This document shows positions 32,263-43,329 of a stretch of 64,000 nucleotides of DNA, one piece after another. The notes below the pieces were generated by a model. That model had not been told where the DNA came from and did no database searches. It saw only the letters and a list, made by a program, of their open reading frames with translations. The position numbers and the translations under genes are program-made. This stretch comes from Cranoglanis bouderius (taxonomy: Eukaryota > Chordata > Actinopteri > Siluriformes > Cranoglanididae), in NCBI GenBank assembly GCA_023630585.1, contig CM042558.1, positions 7,235,300-7,299,299 on the forward strand. Reading direction: 5' to 3'. Positions within the stretch are counted from its first letter, which is position 1; the number at the start of each line of letters is the position of its first letter.

Positions 32263-33384
32263 CTTCTTTTCCTTTCGGCTGGTCCCTTCAGGGGTCGCCA
32301 CAGTGAATCATCTGCCTCCATCTAGCCCTATCCCCTGCATCCTCTTCTCTCAGACCGACTACCTTCATGTCCTTCTTCACTACAGCCATAAACCTCCTCT
32401 TTGGTCTTCCTCTCAGCCTCCTGCCTGGTAGCTCTAACCTCAGCATCCTTTTACCGATATATTCGCTCTCCCTCCTCTGAACATGTCCAAACCATCTCAA
32501 CCTGGCCTCTCTAACTTTGTCTCCAAAACATCTCACATGTGCTGTCCCACTGATGTACTCATTCCTGATCCTATCCATCCTCGTCACTCCCAAAGAGAAC
32601 CTCAACATCTTCAGCTCTGCTACCTCTAACTCTTCCTCCTGTATTTTCCTCAGTGCAACTGTCTCCAAACCATACAACATCGCTGGTCTCACTACTGTCC
32701 TGTACACCTTTCCTTTCATTCTTGCTGGTACTCTTTTATCACACAACAGACCTGACACTTTTCTCCACCCATTCCAACCTGCCTGCACACGCTTCTTCAC
32801 CTCTTTTCCACACTCCCCGTTGCTCTGGACTGTTGACCCTAAGTACTTAAAATCCTGCACCTTCTTTATCTCTTCTCCCTGTAACCTCACTGTTCCACTT
32901 GGATCCCTCTCATTCATACACATGTATTCTGTCTTGCTGCGACTAACCTTCATTCCTCTTCTCTCCAGAGCAAACCTCCACCTCTCTAGAGTTTCCTCCA
33001 CCTGCTCCCTGCTCTCACTACAGATCACAATGTCATCCGCAAACATCATAGTCCATGGAGATTCCTGTCTGACCTCATCTGTCAGCCTGTCCATCACCAC
33101 CGCAAACAAGAAGGGGCTCAGAGCTGATCCTTGATGCAGTCCCACCTTCACCGTGAACTCCTCTGTCACACCTACCGCACACCTTACCATTGTCCTACTG
33201 CTCTCATACATATCCTGCACCACTCTAACATACTTCTCTGCCACTTCAGACCTCCTCATACAATACCACAGCTCCTCTCTTGGCACCCTGTCATACGCTT
33301 TCTCTAAATCTACAAAGACACAATGCAGCTCTTTCTGACCCTCTCTGTACTTCTCCATCAACATTCTCAAAGCAAATATTGCAT
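32263..33384 (-). mobile_element. RTE-type LINE, 5'-truncated, with perfect target duplication
   Basis: The insertion is bounded by the exact 13-bp direct repeat CTGGTAAAGAAAT (32250-32262 and 33385-33397). On the minus strand the 3' end is CCGAAAGGAAAAGAAG, a short purine tail as in RTE elements, next to the target repeat. The endonuclease domain and 5' part are missing, as is usual for LINE copies made by incomplete reverse transcription. Confidence 0.9.
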
Positions 33385-33424
33385 CTGGTAAAGAAATACT
33401 GTAAGCATTATTAAGCATCATCAT
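32288..33424 (-). CDS. RTE-type reverse transcriptase, C-terminal part, uninterrupted frame
   Basis: 378 codons without a stop. Catalytic motif A is FVDLEKAYDRVP (Asp near residue 39), motif B is GLHQGSALSPFLFAVVMD (residues 95-112), and motif C is FADD (residues 128-131); the thumb and connection follow, with KVQDFKYLGSTV, and a C-terminal RLRWFGHVQRR and LRGRPKRRF region. This is the reverse transcriptase half of an RTE-clade protein, which primes cDNA on nicked target DNA. The first 13 residues (MMMLNNAYSISLP) are encoded by flanking host DNA and the target duplication: the LINE part begins at about residue 14. No endonuclease domain precedes it, so it cannot drive its own movement. The open frame indicates a young copy. 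Confidence 0.9.
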   Translation of the reverse strand: MMMLNNAYSISLPDAIFALRMLMEKYREGQKELHCVFVDLEKAYDRVPREELWYCMRRSEVAEKYVRVVQDMYESSRTMVRCAVGVTEEFTVKVGLHQGSALSPFLFAVVMDRLTDEVRQESPWTMMFADDIVICSESREQVEETLERWRFALERRGMKVSRSKTEYMCMNERDPSGTVRLQGEEIKKVQDFKYLGSTVQSNGECGKEVKKRVQAGWNGWRKVSGLLCDKRVPARMKGKVYRTVVRPAMLYGLETVALRKIQEEELEVAELKMLRFSLGVTRMDRIRNEYISGTAHVRCFGDKVREARLRWFGHVQRRESEYIGKRMLRLELPGRRLRGRPKRRFMAVVKKDMKVVGLREEDAGDRARWRQMIHCGDP

Positions 33425-33524
33425 ATACCTATGTATATTGTCATTAAGGTATATGACAATATTGTAAGGATTGTCACAAAATTATCAGCAACCAACCTGA
33501 TTTGTCATTTAAAAATTTTATTAG

Positions 33525-33613
33525 GTATCTCAAGCCAGCTCCACAGAATTTTCAAAAAGAAAGGAGGAACAGGGGCACAGAAGATCACAAGCATCCGGTC
33601 AGTTATGGATCAG
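33525..33613 (+). CDS. Candidate internal exon (low confidence)
   Basis: AG|GTATCT on the left after a T-rich tract and CAG|GTATGT on the right delimit 89 nt. One frame reads SSQLHRIFKKKGGTGAQKIT and ends RSVMDQ at phase 0, which would splice in frame to either 34311 (DVSHDEALTSMHK...) or 35845 (ALEVVAVLDEKF...). All three frames are open in this short block, so openness is weak evidence. No family recognised. If real, the RTE insertion lies in the preceding intron. Confidence 0.28.
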
Positions 33614-34310
33614 GTATGTTCTGCTGAATTCTGTTATTTTGAGTTTAAAAAAAAAAAAAAAAAAGATATAAGTGGTTTGAATGACATGAGAGTGAATAAA
33701 TGATGACTGAATTAAAAATTTTTGGTGAAGTATCCCTTTAAAGCTTGGTTTATATGCTCCGGAATGTTAATATGCACATGATTCATACTGTTTTAATTTC
33801 AGGGCTTGTTCATAGCTTTATCACATTTTGCAGAAGCTTTTTTTTTTTTTTTTTTGATTGTTTGTTTTTTTGTTTTTACATCCAAGATTATCCTGTAGCA
33901 AAGCTTCTGGTTTAGGACCATTTGTTAGTTTTTGTGTACTGGTTCCTGGAATTTTGGGGCCCTCACAGATGCTGTTGCAGATAATTAATTTCACCAATGA
34001 ATACATTGACAAACATGACTGTTGTAGAAATAACACAGTGGGAATTGTATGATGCTATTTAAATAAAGTGTTAGAGGTACAGGAATAATTCAGATAAGCA
34101 AAATGTTAACATGTGTGTTAATTCTGCTGAACACTGCTCCTTTGTCACATTGTCTAGAATAAAAAGTGAATGCATCCTGAGAGCATTTACTGATAAGTTA
34201 TTTAATTAGTTTTAAACCTATTGCATGTTTCCCTAAAACAAACTCCCTCTTTCATCACTGATCTGTTGTTAATTTTTTCTTTTTGTATTTGACTTTTTTT
34301 TTTTTTTTAG

Positions 34311-34397
34311 GATGTTTCACATGATGAAGCCCTGACCTCTATGCACAAAACCACCCTAGGAATCAAGGAAATTTTTTATTGTAATAAGGAGAGATAA
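34311..34397 (+). CDS. Candidate terminal or alternative exon (low confidence)
   Basis: A strong polypyrimidine tract (T16) and AG precede 28 codons, DVSHDEALTSMHKTTLGIKE to a TAA. A possible internal donor TATT|GTAATA at 34381 would allow splicing on to 35845 in another frame. Not recognised; could be chance. Confidence 0.25.
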   Translation, partial: DVSHDEALTSMHKTTLGIKEIFYCNKER

Positions 34398-34439
34398 CTT
34401 TTTTTATTTTTAAATGTGAAGGCAGTCTTTACAGAGTAA

Positions 34440-35520
34440 AGACTTTTGTAAAACTATTTGCCCTAAATGCATGTTAAACATAGGCATCATTTGCGGGTGG
34501 GACATGTCCCCACTACTTTTTGCCAGAGTCGATTGTGTCCCCACCACTTTTTAAAAGCCACTGAAAAATAGTTTGCAGAAAGCATGTATAAAAGGAAAAC
34601 CATCTACAAACCATCATTCTTCATAATATAATTAATACATGTAACATAAACTTGATTTGCGGCGGCCAGAACATCAGCTCTTTACAACGGGATAAACGAT
34701 GAATAGTAAAGCATGTTGCAAAACTCTCACGAGAGCGTATTAACTGCTACTAGGGAGTGGCTAGGGTTTCACGAGATCTAGCCACACCAGTACACAATGA
34801 TTCATGGCATTTACATGTGGGGTGGGTGATGGTAACACAAGAGGGAGATTTTATAAAACACAAAAAAAAATATAATAAAGACACATCACACAATTTCATT
34901 TTTTAATTTATTGAATAAAGATATTTAAAACAATTTAAATATGAATTGGCTTTCATTCAAATTTTATAGTAGGTTTTGCGTAGTTCATGATTGGTTGAAC
35001 TCGACTGAGTTCTTGATCCACTAGGCAGGCAGGCAGGTTTTCGCTCTATTATTTGATTGGATGGGGGAAATTGATGTGGGTGTGAGTCTGACGGACGTAA
35101 TTCTTCCAAGTTCAGCATCACACCTGCTTTAGCTAGCAAGTTGCCCTGGTACTAAAAAATACATGCAAGTAATTAGAAGTAGAATCTTAATACACACACA
35201 AGAATTGTGCAATTAATGGGTACATTGTAGCTGAGCTGACAATGAAAAGGTAAGTTCGCTATTTTTCTTGAGTGTATTGATTGGTCTGCTGTATGTGAAA
35301 ATATTTTATATAATGTTTTGGTCAATCTGATTTCTATTTGTGATGCATGTGTACATCAATGTATTGCTGAAAAGCAGAAATTAAGTGTATTTCCAATTCT
35401 AATCACAGTCCCATATTAATTTATTTAAAAAAAGAGCAAAACGAGTAGTGTGGTAAGGTAGAATGGTTAGTGACCACCACCCATTTTTGTCCCCAACACT
35501 TTTCAAAACAAAGTGACTCC
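34440..35520. repeat. Possible old repeat with CCCCACCACTTTT motifs
   Basis: ACATGTCCCCACTACTTTTT (34503-34522), TGTCCCCACCACTTTTTAAA (34537-34556) and TGTCCCCAACACTTTTCAAA (about 35489-35508) recur. Similar words occur in a dispersed fish element. Boundaries unknown, no coding seen. Confidence 0.3.
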
Positions 35521-35844
35521 AATGATGTTAAACCTACTCAAACTGTACATGTCATACTAGGTGAATGCAATTGTTCGTTGAATGCATTATTCGTTGAATA
35601 AGCTCTCATCAATGAAACTGGATTATTTGTTTTGGTTGAAGGTAAAAATATAAATTTTAGGATAACTGAACTTAATTAACCTAATAGTTTTGGACAAGAT
35701 TTAGACAGTTAACCTGATTCAACTAAACAGCGTTGGATTAACCTTATGGAATTAACTGAAATAAATAATGTTACTTATATGCAAATAAACCGATTGACAT
35801 GGAACCTGTTAAGTAAATCCAACTTTTCATTTTTTTGAATGTAG

Positions 35845-35904
35845 GCACTGGAAGTGGTCGCTGTCTTGGACGAGAAGTTTGGGGAAACAGGAGGCTCCAC
35901 CTAA
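35845..35904 (+). CDS. Candidate terminal exon (low confidence)
   Basis: After TTTTTTGAATGTAG the frame ALEVVAVLDEKFGETGGST runs to TAA. It joins 33613 in phase 0. A competing frame stays open to 36017. Composition is protein-like, but I cannot name the protein and no polyadenylation signal is convincing. Confidence 0.25.
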   Translation, partial: ALEVVAVLDEKFGETGGST

Positions 35905-37895
35905 ATCCGTCTTACCATGATTGCAGATACTCAGGACCTCAGGACTTGTTCTCTTCTATGGATATGAGGGGTAACAAGTGCCTTACCTTGTGCCTTTCAC
36001 ATGAACTTTTGTTTTAATTTCATATTTACCATGACCCATCTGTTTTCAAGTACTCTTTTTAACCATTCATTACCGTTACCATTATTTATTGGTAACCTTA
36101 TAAGGGATGTAAATGTTTAGGGGATGTAGGATGTGTGTTCAAAATTTTTTTGTTGTTGTTGTACATGTTCCTCACAGAAAATAAGCCAAGGCCACTGAGA
36201 TTCAGGTAGAGGAAATTATTTGTTCTATATTGTATCTTTTGTAATACACAGGTCAATTTGACCTGAGGGCTGGACGAGGGTTAAATGTTATTTGTGTAGA
36301 AACAGCAGTTACTATAAACAATCATATCTGGTGAGTGGATATAATGGCAATCCTGCTGACTGGACTGTTCATTTCTTGATTCTATTCAAGTACAATTCAA
36401 GGAGAGAATCAGACAAGTATGGGGGAATACACAGTAGTAGCAAGATTAAAGTGCTCTCTGCTATATGGATTTTCATTTTGGTAGAAAGAACTGGCTCCAC
36501 TCAGGTGCAGCTTTTTATGTACTTTCCAAACATCATTTATATCTTCAATTTTCCACAGTTGGAGCAGACTTGATGACTTTAGTCCTCACACACACACATA
36601 CATTATCTTTCCTTAGCTACAAAGGGATGAAACAGATGAAATATGGAAATTCACACTCTGAAATCTGTGTTCAATTATTACATTATTTTCTTTAAACAGT
36701 TACAATTAGTCATTTAATTTATGCGCTAATGGTTTTAGTCATCACTTTAAAGTTGGCCATAGAAACCAATAAAAGAGAATTGTGAGATTTGTCTTTATTA
36801 TCATTCATTAAAATCCTGTAATGGGAATAAAAGTCAGACAAAAGGTTAAGTGTGCAAATTTTTTGTCTTCAGGGATGGATTCCTTCTTTACAATATTGAA
36901 CACTTTGGTAAGGTCAGTGCTGTTTTCCATTTCAGTTGTCATAATTCCTTTCTAGAAATTAGAAACTAAAGCCATAATGTGATTTAAAGTTTTCAATTTT
37001 ATTTACATTGATTTTATGTATATACAGGTTTATTCCATTTTCAGCATATGAAGAATTATTTTTGTTATTAAAAGCCAACCAAACAAAAAAATACCGTAGA
37101 TCTGATGCAGGACTCATGAGGTTCATGTAAATTCATCTGGAGGACTGAATCAGTTGGCTAAATTATGTTCCACCTATCAGTTATTAAATGAGATTAGTCC
37201 ACCACTGATTCCATATCCTGTGAGAATTTGGTGTCGAAGTGCCTTCCAACCCCTGAACACAGCACAGGATAAAACATAGGTATGTACTGTATATTCACTG
37301 TAACTTTTTAAACTAACTGAAAGGGGGGAAATAGCAAATTCAAACTGTAATCTTGCCTTATTTTGCTGCATTCTACATGTTTCATGCTGCTAAAAAATAT
37401 TTCCAAAATACACCAATTCATCACATAATGACTAGCGACATGTGGAACTGCTGAGCTGTCATTCCTTCCCATCTTTCTAGCACTAGCACCGATCAGGAGT
37501 TGTATATTGCCGGGGGGATGCCACTGTCAATCTGTATGTAATCTGACATGGCCACGCAGGACTTTTTGCAGCTCTTAACATTACATCACTTCTCAAAACA
37601 ATAACAGAATCATGCTGGACTACACTTTTAGACATAATCAATAAATACAATGTCAACATTATGCAAAATAAACACCATGATTGTAATTCAAGACTCAATA
37701 AACTGGTTTATTCATTGACTAGCTGAGGCAGCTTTTCATTACAGTTGCTCAAGTGCACTGACAAGCATGAACACTTTTGGCTGATTTTACATGAGGTTAA
37801 TGAGTGGCCAACACTGATAAAAATATTTATCTTTTCCAAAACTAGTATACTATGTTTGCTGTTATGGTATTTACCATTATTAAACATGTTCTTCA
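35905..37895. mobile_element. Mostly unassigned, with a piggyBac-like end
   Basis: 36251-36283 (GGTCAATTTGACCTGAGGGC then GACGAGGGTTAA) resembles the TTAA terminus of fish piggyBac-like miniature elements, including a GGTCAATTTGACC palindrome. The remainder shows no gene. Confidence 0.35.
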
Positions 37896-37998
37896 CAGGT
37901 CTTCATGGGTTTCCACTTTGGTACTCTCATTTCCTGCCACCTCCCAAAAACAGGTAGGTAGATTGGCTAATCTAAGTTTCCCCCAGAGACCTGTTGCA
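37896..37998 (+). repeat. SINE-body fragment
   Basis: TGCCACCTCCCAAAAACAGG then TAGATTGGCTAATCTAAG is the conserved body of a fish SINE. It happens to have AG and GTAGGT at its borders, mimicking an exon. Confidence 0.5.
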
Positions 37999-38424
37999 CA
38001 AAGCAAGTTGAACAAATAGCGTTGCAGAGTATGTTTTGAGTTGACAAAACCAAACAAATCCAACCCGGGTTAATTAAGGTTAATAGGTTTCATGATGCTG
38101 GTTATCAACTGTCTTGTTTTAACCAAGTTTTTAACCATGAATCAATGTTTACTCAGCATGCATGTGCACATAAAAGCCAGGCATTTGCAGCAAACAGACA
38201 GTAGCGTTCAGCATGGAAAAAAGCAGCTGTGCATACTTTTCAGTTGAAGAGTAAGAAATTATTATGTGGAAATATGAGGAATTTAAACCTACACTAACCG
38301 CAAAACACAACACCATTGCAGCTTCCAAAGCTGATTGCGTAAATGCGTAAGTTAATATAGGCTCACAGTGTGAACAAACGGATTGAAACGTATAACCCCA
38401 ACATAAAAGTACATTAAAGTGGAC

Positions 38425-39060
38425 TCTCATGTTCATGAAACTACTCTCAGATAACTTGTGCGTTTTGACATGGCTTATTATAATGCTGGTAGGAGCACAC
38501 ACCATTACACTACCTCCACCAGCCTGGACTGTTGACACAAACAGGTTGATCCATGAACTCATGCTGTTGATGGCAAATTCTGACAAAACCACCTGCATGT
38601 CACAGCAGAAATCAACATTCCAGACCAGACAACATTTTTCCAAGCTTCAGCTGTCCAGTTTCCGTGAGCCTATGCCAACTGTAAGTTCAAAATACTGTTC
38701 TTGGCTGACAGGAGTGAAACCCGATGTAGTCACTATAACTCAAATAAAGAGTGTTTATTTGTGAGTTATGTCTACTTGTTAACTCAAACCAGCCTGGCTA
38801 TTCGCATCTGACCTCTCTTAGCAACAAGGTGGTTCTGCCTTTCACTGGAAATGTTTTGTTCCTTGCACCATTCTGTGTAACTCTAGAGATGTTGTTTTGT
38901 GTGTAAAAATCCCAAGAGATCAGCAATAACTGAAATCCCCAAACCACCCATTCTAGCAGCAACAACCACACCATAGTCAAAAGTCACTGAGATCACATTT
39001 TTCCCCATTCTGATGTTTGATGTGAACAAACATCGTAAATATTGATGTACTGCTATTTTA
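38425..39060 (-). mobile_element. Mariner-like element fragment (family M), minus orientation
   Basis: It shares a string of words with the fragment at 47065-47880: TTTCCAAGCTTCAGCTGTCC / CAGTCTTCAACTGTCCAG, CTTGGCTGACAGG, and TTCTGTGTAACTCTAGAGAT / TTGTGAACTCTAGAGACTGT. The minus strand carries decayed transposase blocks around 38500-38700. No open frame spans it. Confidence 0.7.
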
Positions 39061-40436
39061 ACTCCCCAAAAAACCAAAATAAAAATGAAAATGAGAAAAC
39101 TTTCTGATGGTTTCCAATTCCTGTGGCCCTGCCTCTAGCCCTGCTCATTACTCACCTCAGCCTTGTTTTTATATGTGTCTTGTTACCATTACTATACATT
39201 GTTATATTGTTATACAGCCTACTCTATTATTTAAGATTTATCTTGGAAAAGGTTTGCATTTCGTGCCCTTAACATTATAAAGGTCTGATCTCCCTTTCTT
39301 TCTTAAGTCAGACAGAATCTTATAGTACTTGGGGTATTAGACATGCTAGTGTTTGGCTGAAGGTTATTTATTATAAATTTATTTTAATGAGTCACAATAT
39401 AACTTGTATTGATGTAGCATAATTCAGCAGCTAGCTAACAACCTGCTAGTTAATGGGCAAATTCCTAGTTAGAAAGATAGCACACTCCAAAAATGAACAC
39501 ACTCATCTAAACACATGAATTCTAAACAAACATTGTCTCTAGTTTTATGTTATAGTTAACATGGGCAGTTTTACATTATATATATAATTCCAAACCAAAT
39601 TTCTTCATGTAGCTATTTCTCACTGTTAAAACTAATGCTTGCAGTGCATTCTGGGCATGTTACCTTGGACTACTATGACTGCTATGCCTTTTGAACACTT
39701 GACGAGGGACATTTCTTAAAATGGATTCTGGTAAGAATACAAAATTTTGTTTGGGAGAGAATTTGGGTCCTGTGCACCTTCTTTCCTAGTTCTAAGTTCT
39801 CTAGATCTTTGTTAAACACATGGTTAGGTTTGTTAAAAATCATTAACATCCAGATAACTTTGAAAAATTGTGCTTAAATGACATGACTAAGAAACTTTAA
39901 GGCACAGATTTATTGGATTAATATTTTATTAAGGTAAATAAAAAGGATATTCCTTTATGTTCTTAGTGTAAGTGTGTGATGTTCAGTGTGGTAAGAGCAA
40001 TGTCATGTAGCTGCATGTAATTGGGCTGTCTCTTCACGTCTCCACGCAGACTGGAAATCTATTCCACACTAAAGCAGAGAGTAAATTACATGCACATTTA
40101 AAAAGAACCTCTTTAAATCTGATAATTATCAGAAGTGCAGAGAGCCCATACTCTTGGAAAAAGCTTTGTTGCTTTGTCCTTCTAGCCTGAACTCCATTTC
40201 GAAATCTGTAATGCAATGTGAAAATTGATACTCGAAAGTAAAATCCAGGTAAAATGCCATTTCACTAGCTTATAGCAAATAATTCACACAGGGGTGACTC
40301 ATATAAATCGGCTGGCACAGCCAAGCCTTGACTCTCTATCAAGGAAAAAATAAATAAAAATGAAGCTCAGTTTTTGGCATCAACATCATCTTATTTGCTG
40401 TAAACAAACGGCACAAAGTGGAACTTTTGTGGAACC
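39061..40436. other. Unassigned sequence
   Basis: No exon or repeat recognised. Confidence 0.4.

Positions 40437-40509
<73 letters not shown>
40437..40509. repeat. (AAT)n microsatellite, about 24 units
   Basis: Uninterrupted array, the longest of three AAT arrays in the window. Confidence 0.98.
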
Positions 40510-40511
<2 letters not shown>

Positions 40512-41479
40512 CAAGCAGTCTTGACTAAAAATACATTTGTGAATGAGAGGCTGAGGCTGATTTCTTTCTAACCCAAACTGCACATCATACTGTTGAAATG
40601 CATTTTCATAGTCACATAATATTTTCATAATAGCAATGACAGGTTAAAGATTAGTAGTGGATTTTATTTTATTTATTTATTTTTAGCTCTCCCAATAAAT
40701 ATCATGAGAAGCCTTTGCCAAATTGATGGAAACATCAAAATTGACGGAAAGGTGGTAGATGCGCTTTCAATAAATAAATAAGTAAACTTTTAAAAGGTCT
40801 ACTATTGCAAGCTGCTTTATCCTGTATTATAATGAAGGAGTTTCACACATCAGGAATGTTTTTTCTTTTTTTTTTTTTTCATTTACAATTATTCAGCACA
40901 ACCATATGCTCAAGTCCACCATGATTCTGCCCACCTGCCCTTTTTGACCTGCTGTGAGGGTTGCTAATTGCACTCAACTGTTTCTTGTTACTCCTTATTA
41001 GCCTTATACTGCATTTATACCCTTGAAATAAACTTAATAAACTTTTTGGGTATGTACTTGCATCCTGGAACACACTTCCACAGCTGCAGACATATGTAGA
41101 CAGTTTTAATTGGTTAAGTAAGAGTAAAAAAAAAAAAAAAAATCTGTACATTTACAGTACAGATGGAGGACAAATTAAAGATAAGGGGAAAAAAAACAAA
41201 ATAGTTGGTCTGTTATGCTGAGGGGTTGGGGTGGTGGTGAGGGGCATTTATTTTGCTGGATTAAAACTTTTAAGCACCTTAAGTCCATCTTTTGGTTTAA
41301 GAGATGTCAATTTAAATACTCTGAAATTAGACATTCTAACCAAGGAATAGGTATATGTGAATCAAGAAACGTTTATTAAACATATAGTGAATTGAGAAGA
41401 GTAAGAAATGACTTTATTTTTTAGAATAATCTTTATCTATAATCTATTGTAACCTAAACTGAAAAGGCCAAAATCTTTT
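40510..41479. other. Unassigned sequence
   Basis: Poly-T near 40866-40879 and poly-A near 41128-41142. No gene. Confidence 0.4.
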
Positions 41480-41605
41480 GATATTTTGAGGACACCACCT
41501 AATTACAGTATGCTTTACAGTAATCTTGCAGAACCAGCCACAGTTCTTATGGAGACTTTGATTGTTGCAAAAAGAAATCAAACCTTTGCTCTGGATCATC
41601 TTGCA
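41480..41605 (-). mobile_element. Diverged fragment of the 19094/31381 element, reversed
   Basis: GCAGAACCAGCCACAGTTCT then TATGGAGACTTTGATTG is the complement of the transposase-tail segment in both miniature elements, with several substitutions. Confidence 0.6.
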
Positions 41606-42790
41606 TTAAATCAGACTGATCTATCTTTTTCCAATTTTGGTTCCTGTGCGCAACTGCCAAACATTTCATAAGCAAGTCAGACAAGCCAGAGCAGAGAAAC
41701 TGAGAAATCTACAGGAGTAGGAAAGGAACAGAGCATTTCTCCTGCAAGAAAAATACAAGAAAAAGCATGTATTTCTTTTGTCTACCAGCTGTAGCCTATA
41801 CATGTTAAAGGTAACTCCCCTACCATAAATTTATCAACATGTGAAAACTAGAGCTAATGTGGCTTTCTCTTTTTGTCTCTGAAGCTTTGCAGAAGCATTT
41901 AAGAAGCTTCATTAAGTAATGACAGAGAAGAGACTCTACTGTTCTTCTCACATTTCAGCTCATTTATCAAGCTGGATACAAACAAATTTATTCATAAATC
42001 ATTTGCAGGAGCATTTACACAAGAAATGTGGGCTTCATAAAAATCCACTTAGTTCAGGAAAACGTTCATATCCTACGAGAGATCCTGAGTTTGTAAATTT
42101 ACATATAAGGAGACTCAATATGTAAACATCAAGTAATGTTGGTATATAATTGGGGTGTAATTTTATATACAGATCACATTATCAGGTTTAAATAGCTTTT
42201 TATTTCAATTTAATGAAACTCATTTGTTTCATATTAATGAAACAAGAAAGCAATATCTAAGCATAACAAATCTATAAATTAAGACAAATAAGACTGCATT
42301 CAATTAGGGCCAAAGAAATGCTGGCATATAAAAGGAGGAAGAGTTTGTGTGTTTATGGTAGCCAACTTGCTGCAGTGGCTGAGCTGTATTACTGGAAGAT
42401 TTAGCACATTCTGACCTTAGGAGGCACTCTTTCAATATTTAGTCATCATTTTGTCATTTTAAGCTCTCTGTAAGCTTTGCCTTTAAGGCAGGTGTGGGCG
42501 TAGTTTGGCAGGAGGGTGGTGTTTGGGGATGAGTTGATTAACACATCACACCTGACCCCTATTTGCTCTAGGGTTATTAATAAGCTGTCTGTTGCTCGTT
42601 CTTGCTCTGAGCAGTAAGATGGGTGTGTGTGGACATGAACTGAGATAAGCCTGAGCCAGCTGAAAAGAAGAAAAACTTCACTTGGGTTTACAAGGTTTTT
42701 TTCTTTTCTTTCTTTTTTTTTGTGAAGAAAAATAAATAAGCTTATGAGTGAGTTCACCTGGGTTTTAGCTGGTTTCTTGAGTAGCCTGTC
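41606..42790. other. Unassigned sequence
   Basis: Frames at 41919-42125 (+) and 42446-42757 (-) have no recognisable domain. Confidence 0.35.
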
Positions 42791-42864
42791 TTTGAAATCT
42801 TATTGCCTTTTATTCAGTTTTGTCGGCTTTGAAATCTTATTGCCTTTTATTCAGTTTTGTCGGC
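42791..42864. repeat. Perfect 37-bp tandem duplication
   Basis: TTTGAAATCTTATTGCCTTT...TTTTGTCGGC occurs twice back to back (42791-42827, 42828-42864) without a mismatch. Confidence 0.95.
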
Positions 42865-42929
42865 GTAACTAAATACAAATCAGCTGGTAACAGAGCAATG
42901 CATAAACAGGTCATGCAGATACAGGTCAA

Positions 42930-43262
42930 GAGATTCAGTTAATGTTCACATCAAACATCAGAATGGGGGGAAAAGGTGATCTCAGTTACTTTGACCTTGG
43001 CATGGTTGTTGGTGCCAGTTGAACTGGTTTGAGAATTGCAGAAACTGCTGATTCCCTGAGATTTTCATCCCCCTAGAATTTACACAGAATGGTCCAGAAA
43101 TGGTCAGTTCTGTGGGTGGAAATGCATTGTTGATGAGAGAGGTCAGAGGAGAATGGCCAGACAGGAAGGCTACAGTAAGTCAACCACTCATTACAACTTT
43201 GGTGAGCAGAAACGCACCTCAGAACACACAACACATCGAACCTTGAGGTGGAGGGGCTGCAA
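42930..43262 (+). mobile_element. Mariner-like element, 5' fragment (family M)
   Basis: GGTGATCTCAGTTACTTTGA, GGCATGGTTGTTGGTGCCAG, GAGAGAGGTCAGAGGAGAAT and ACACATCGAACCTTGAGGTG follow the 5' half of the transposase gene whose 3' half is seen reversed at 38425 and 47065. It stops before the catalytic domain and continues into unrelated DNA with a 22-A run near 43305-43325. Confidence 0.7.
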
Positions 43263-43329
43263 CAGTTTTCACTTTTAACAGCTTTTCCAACTTGTTCACA
43301 GTGGGAAAAAAAAAAAAAAAAAAAAGCCT

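Noticed and set aside
32517..33134. 205-codon plus-strand frame
   Set aside because: It is the antisense shadow of the RTE reverse transcriptase, which has clear motifs A, B and C on the minus strand.
37896..37951. Exon with AG and GTAGGT borders
   Set aside because: The sequence is the body of a common fish SINE.
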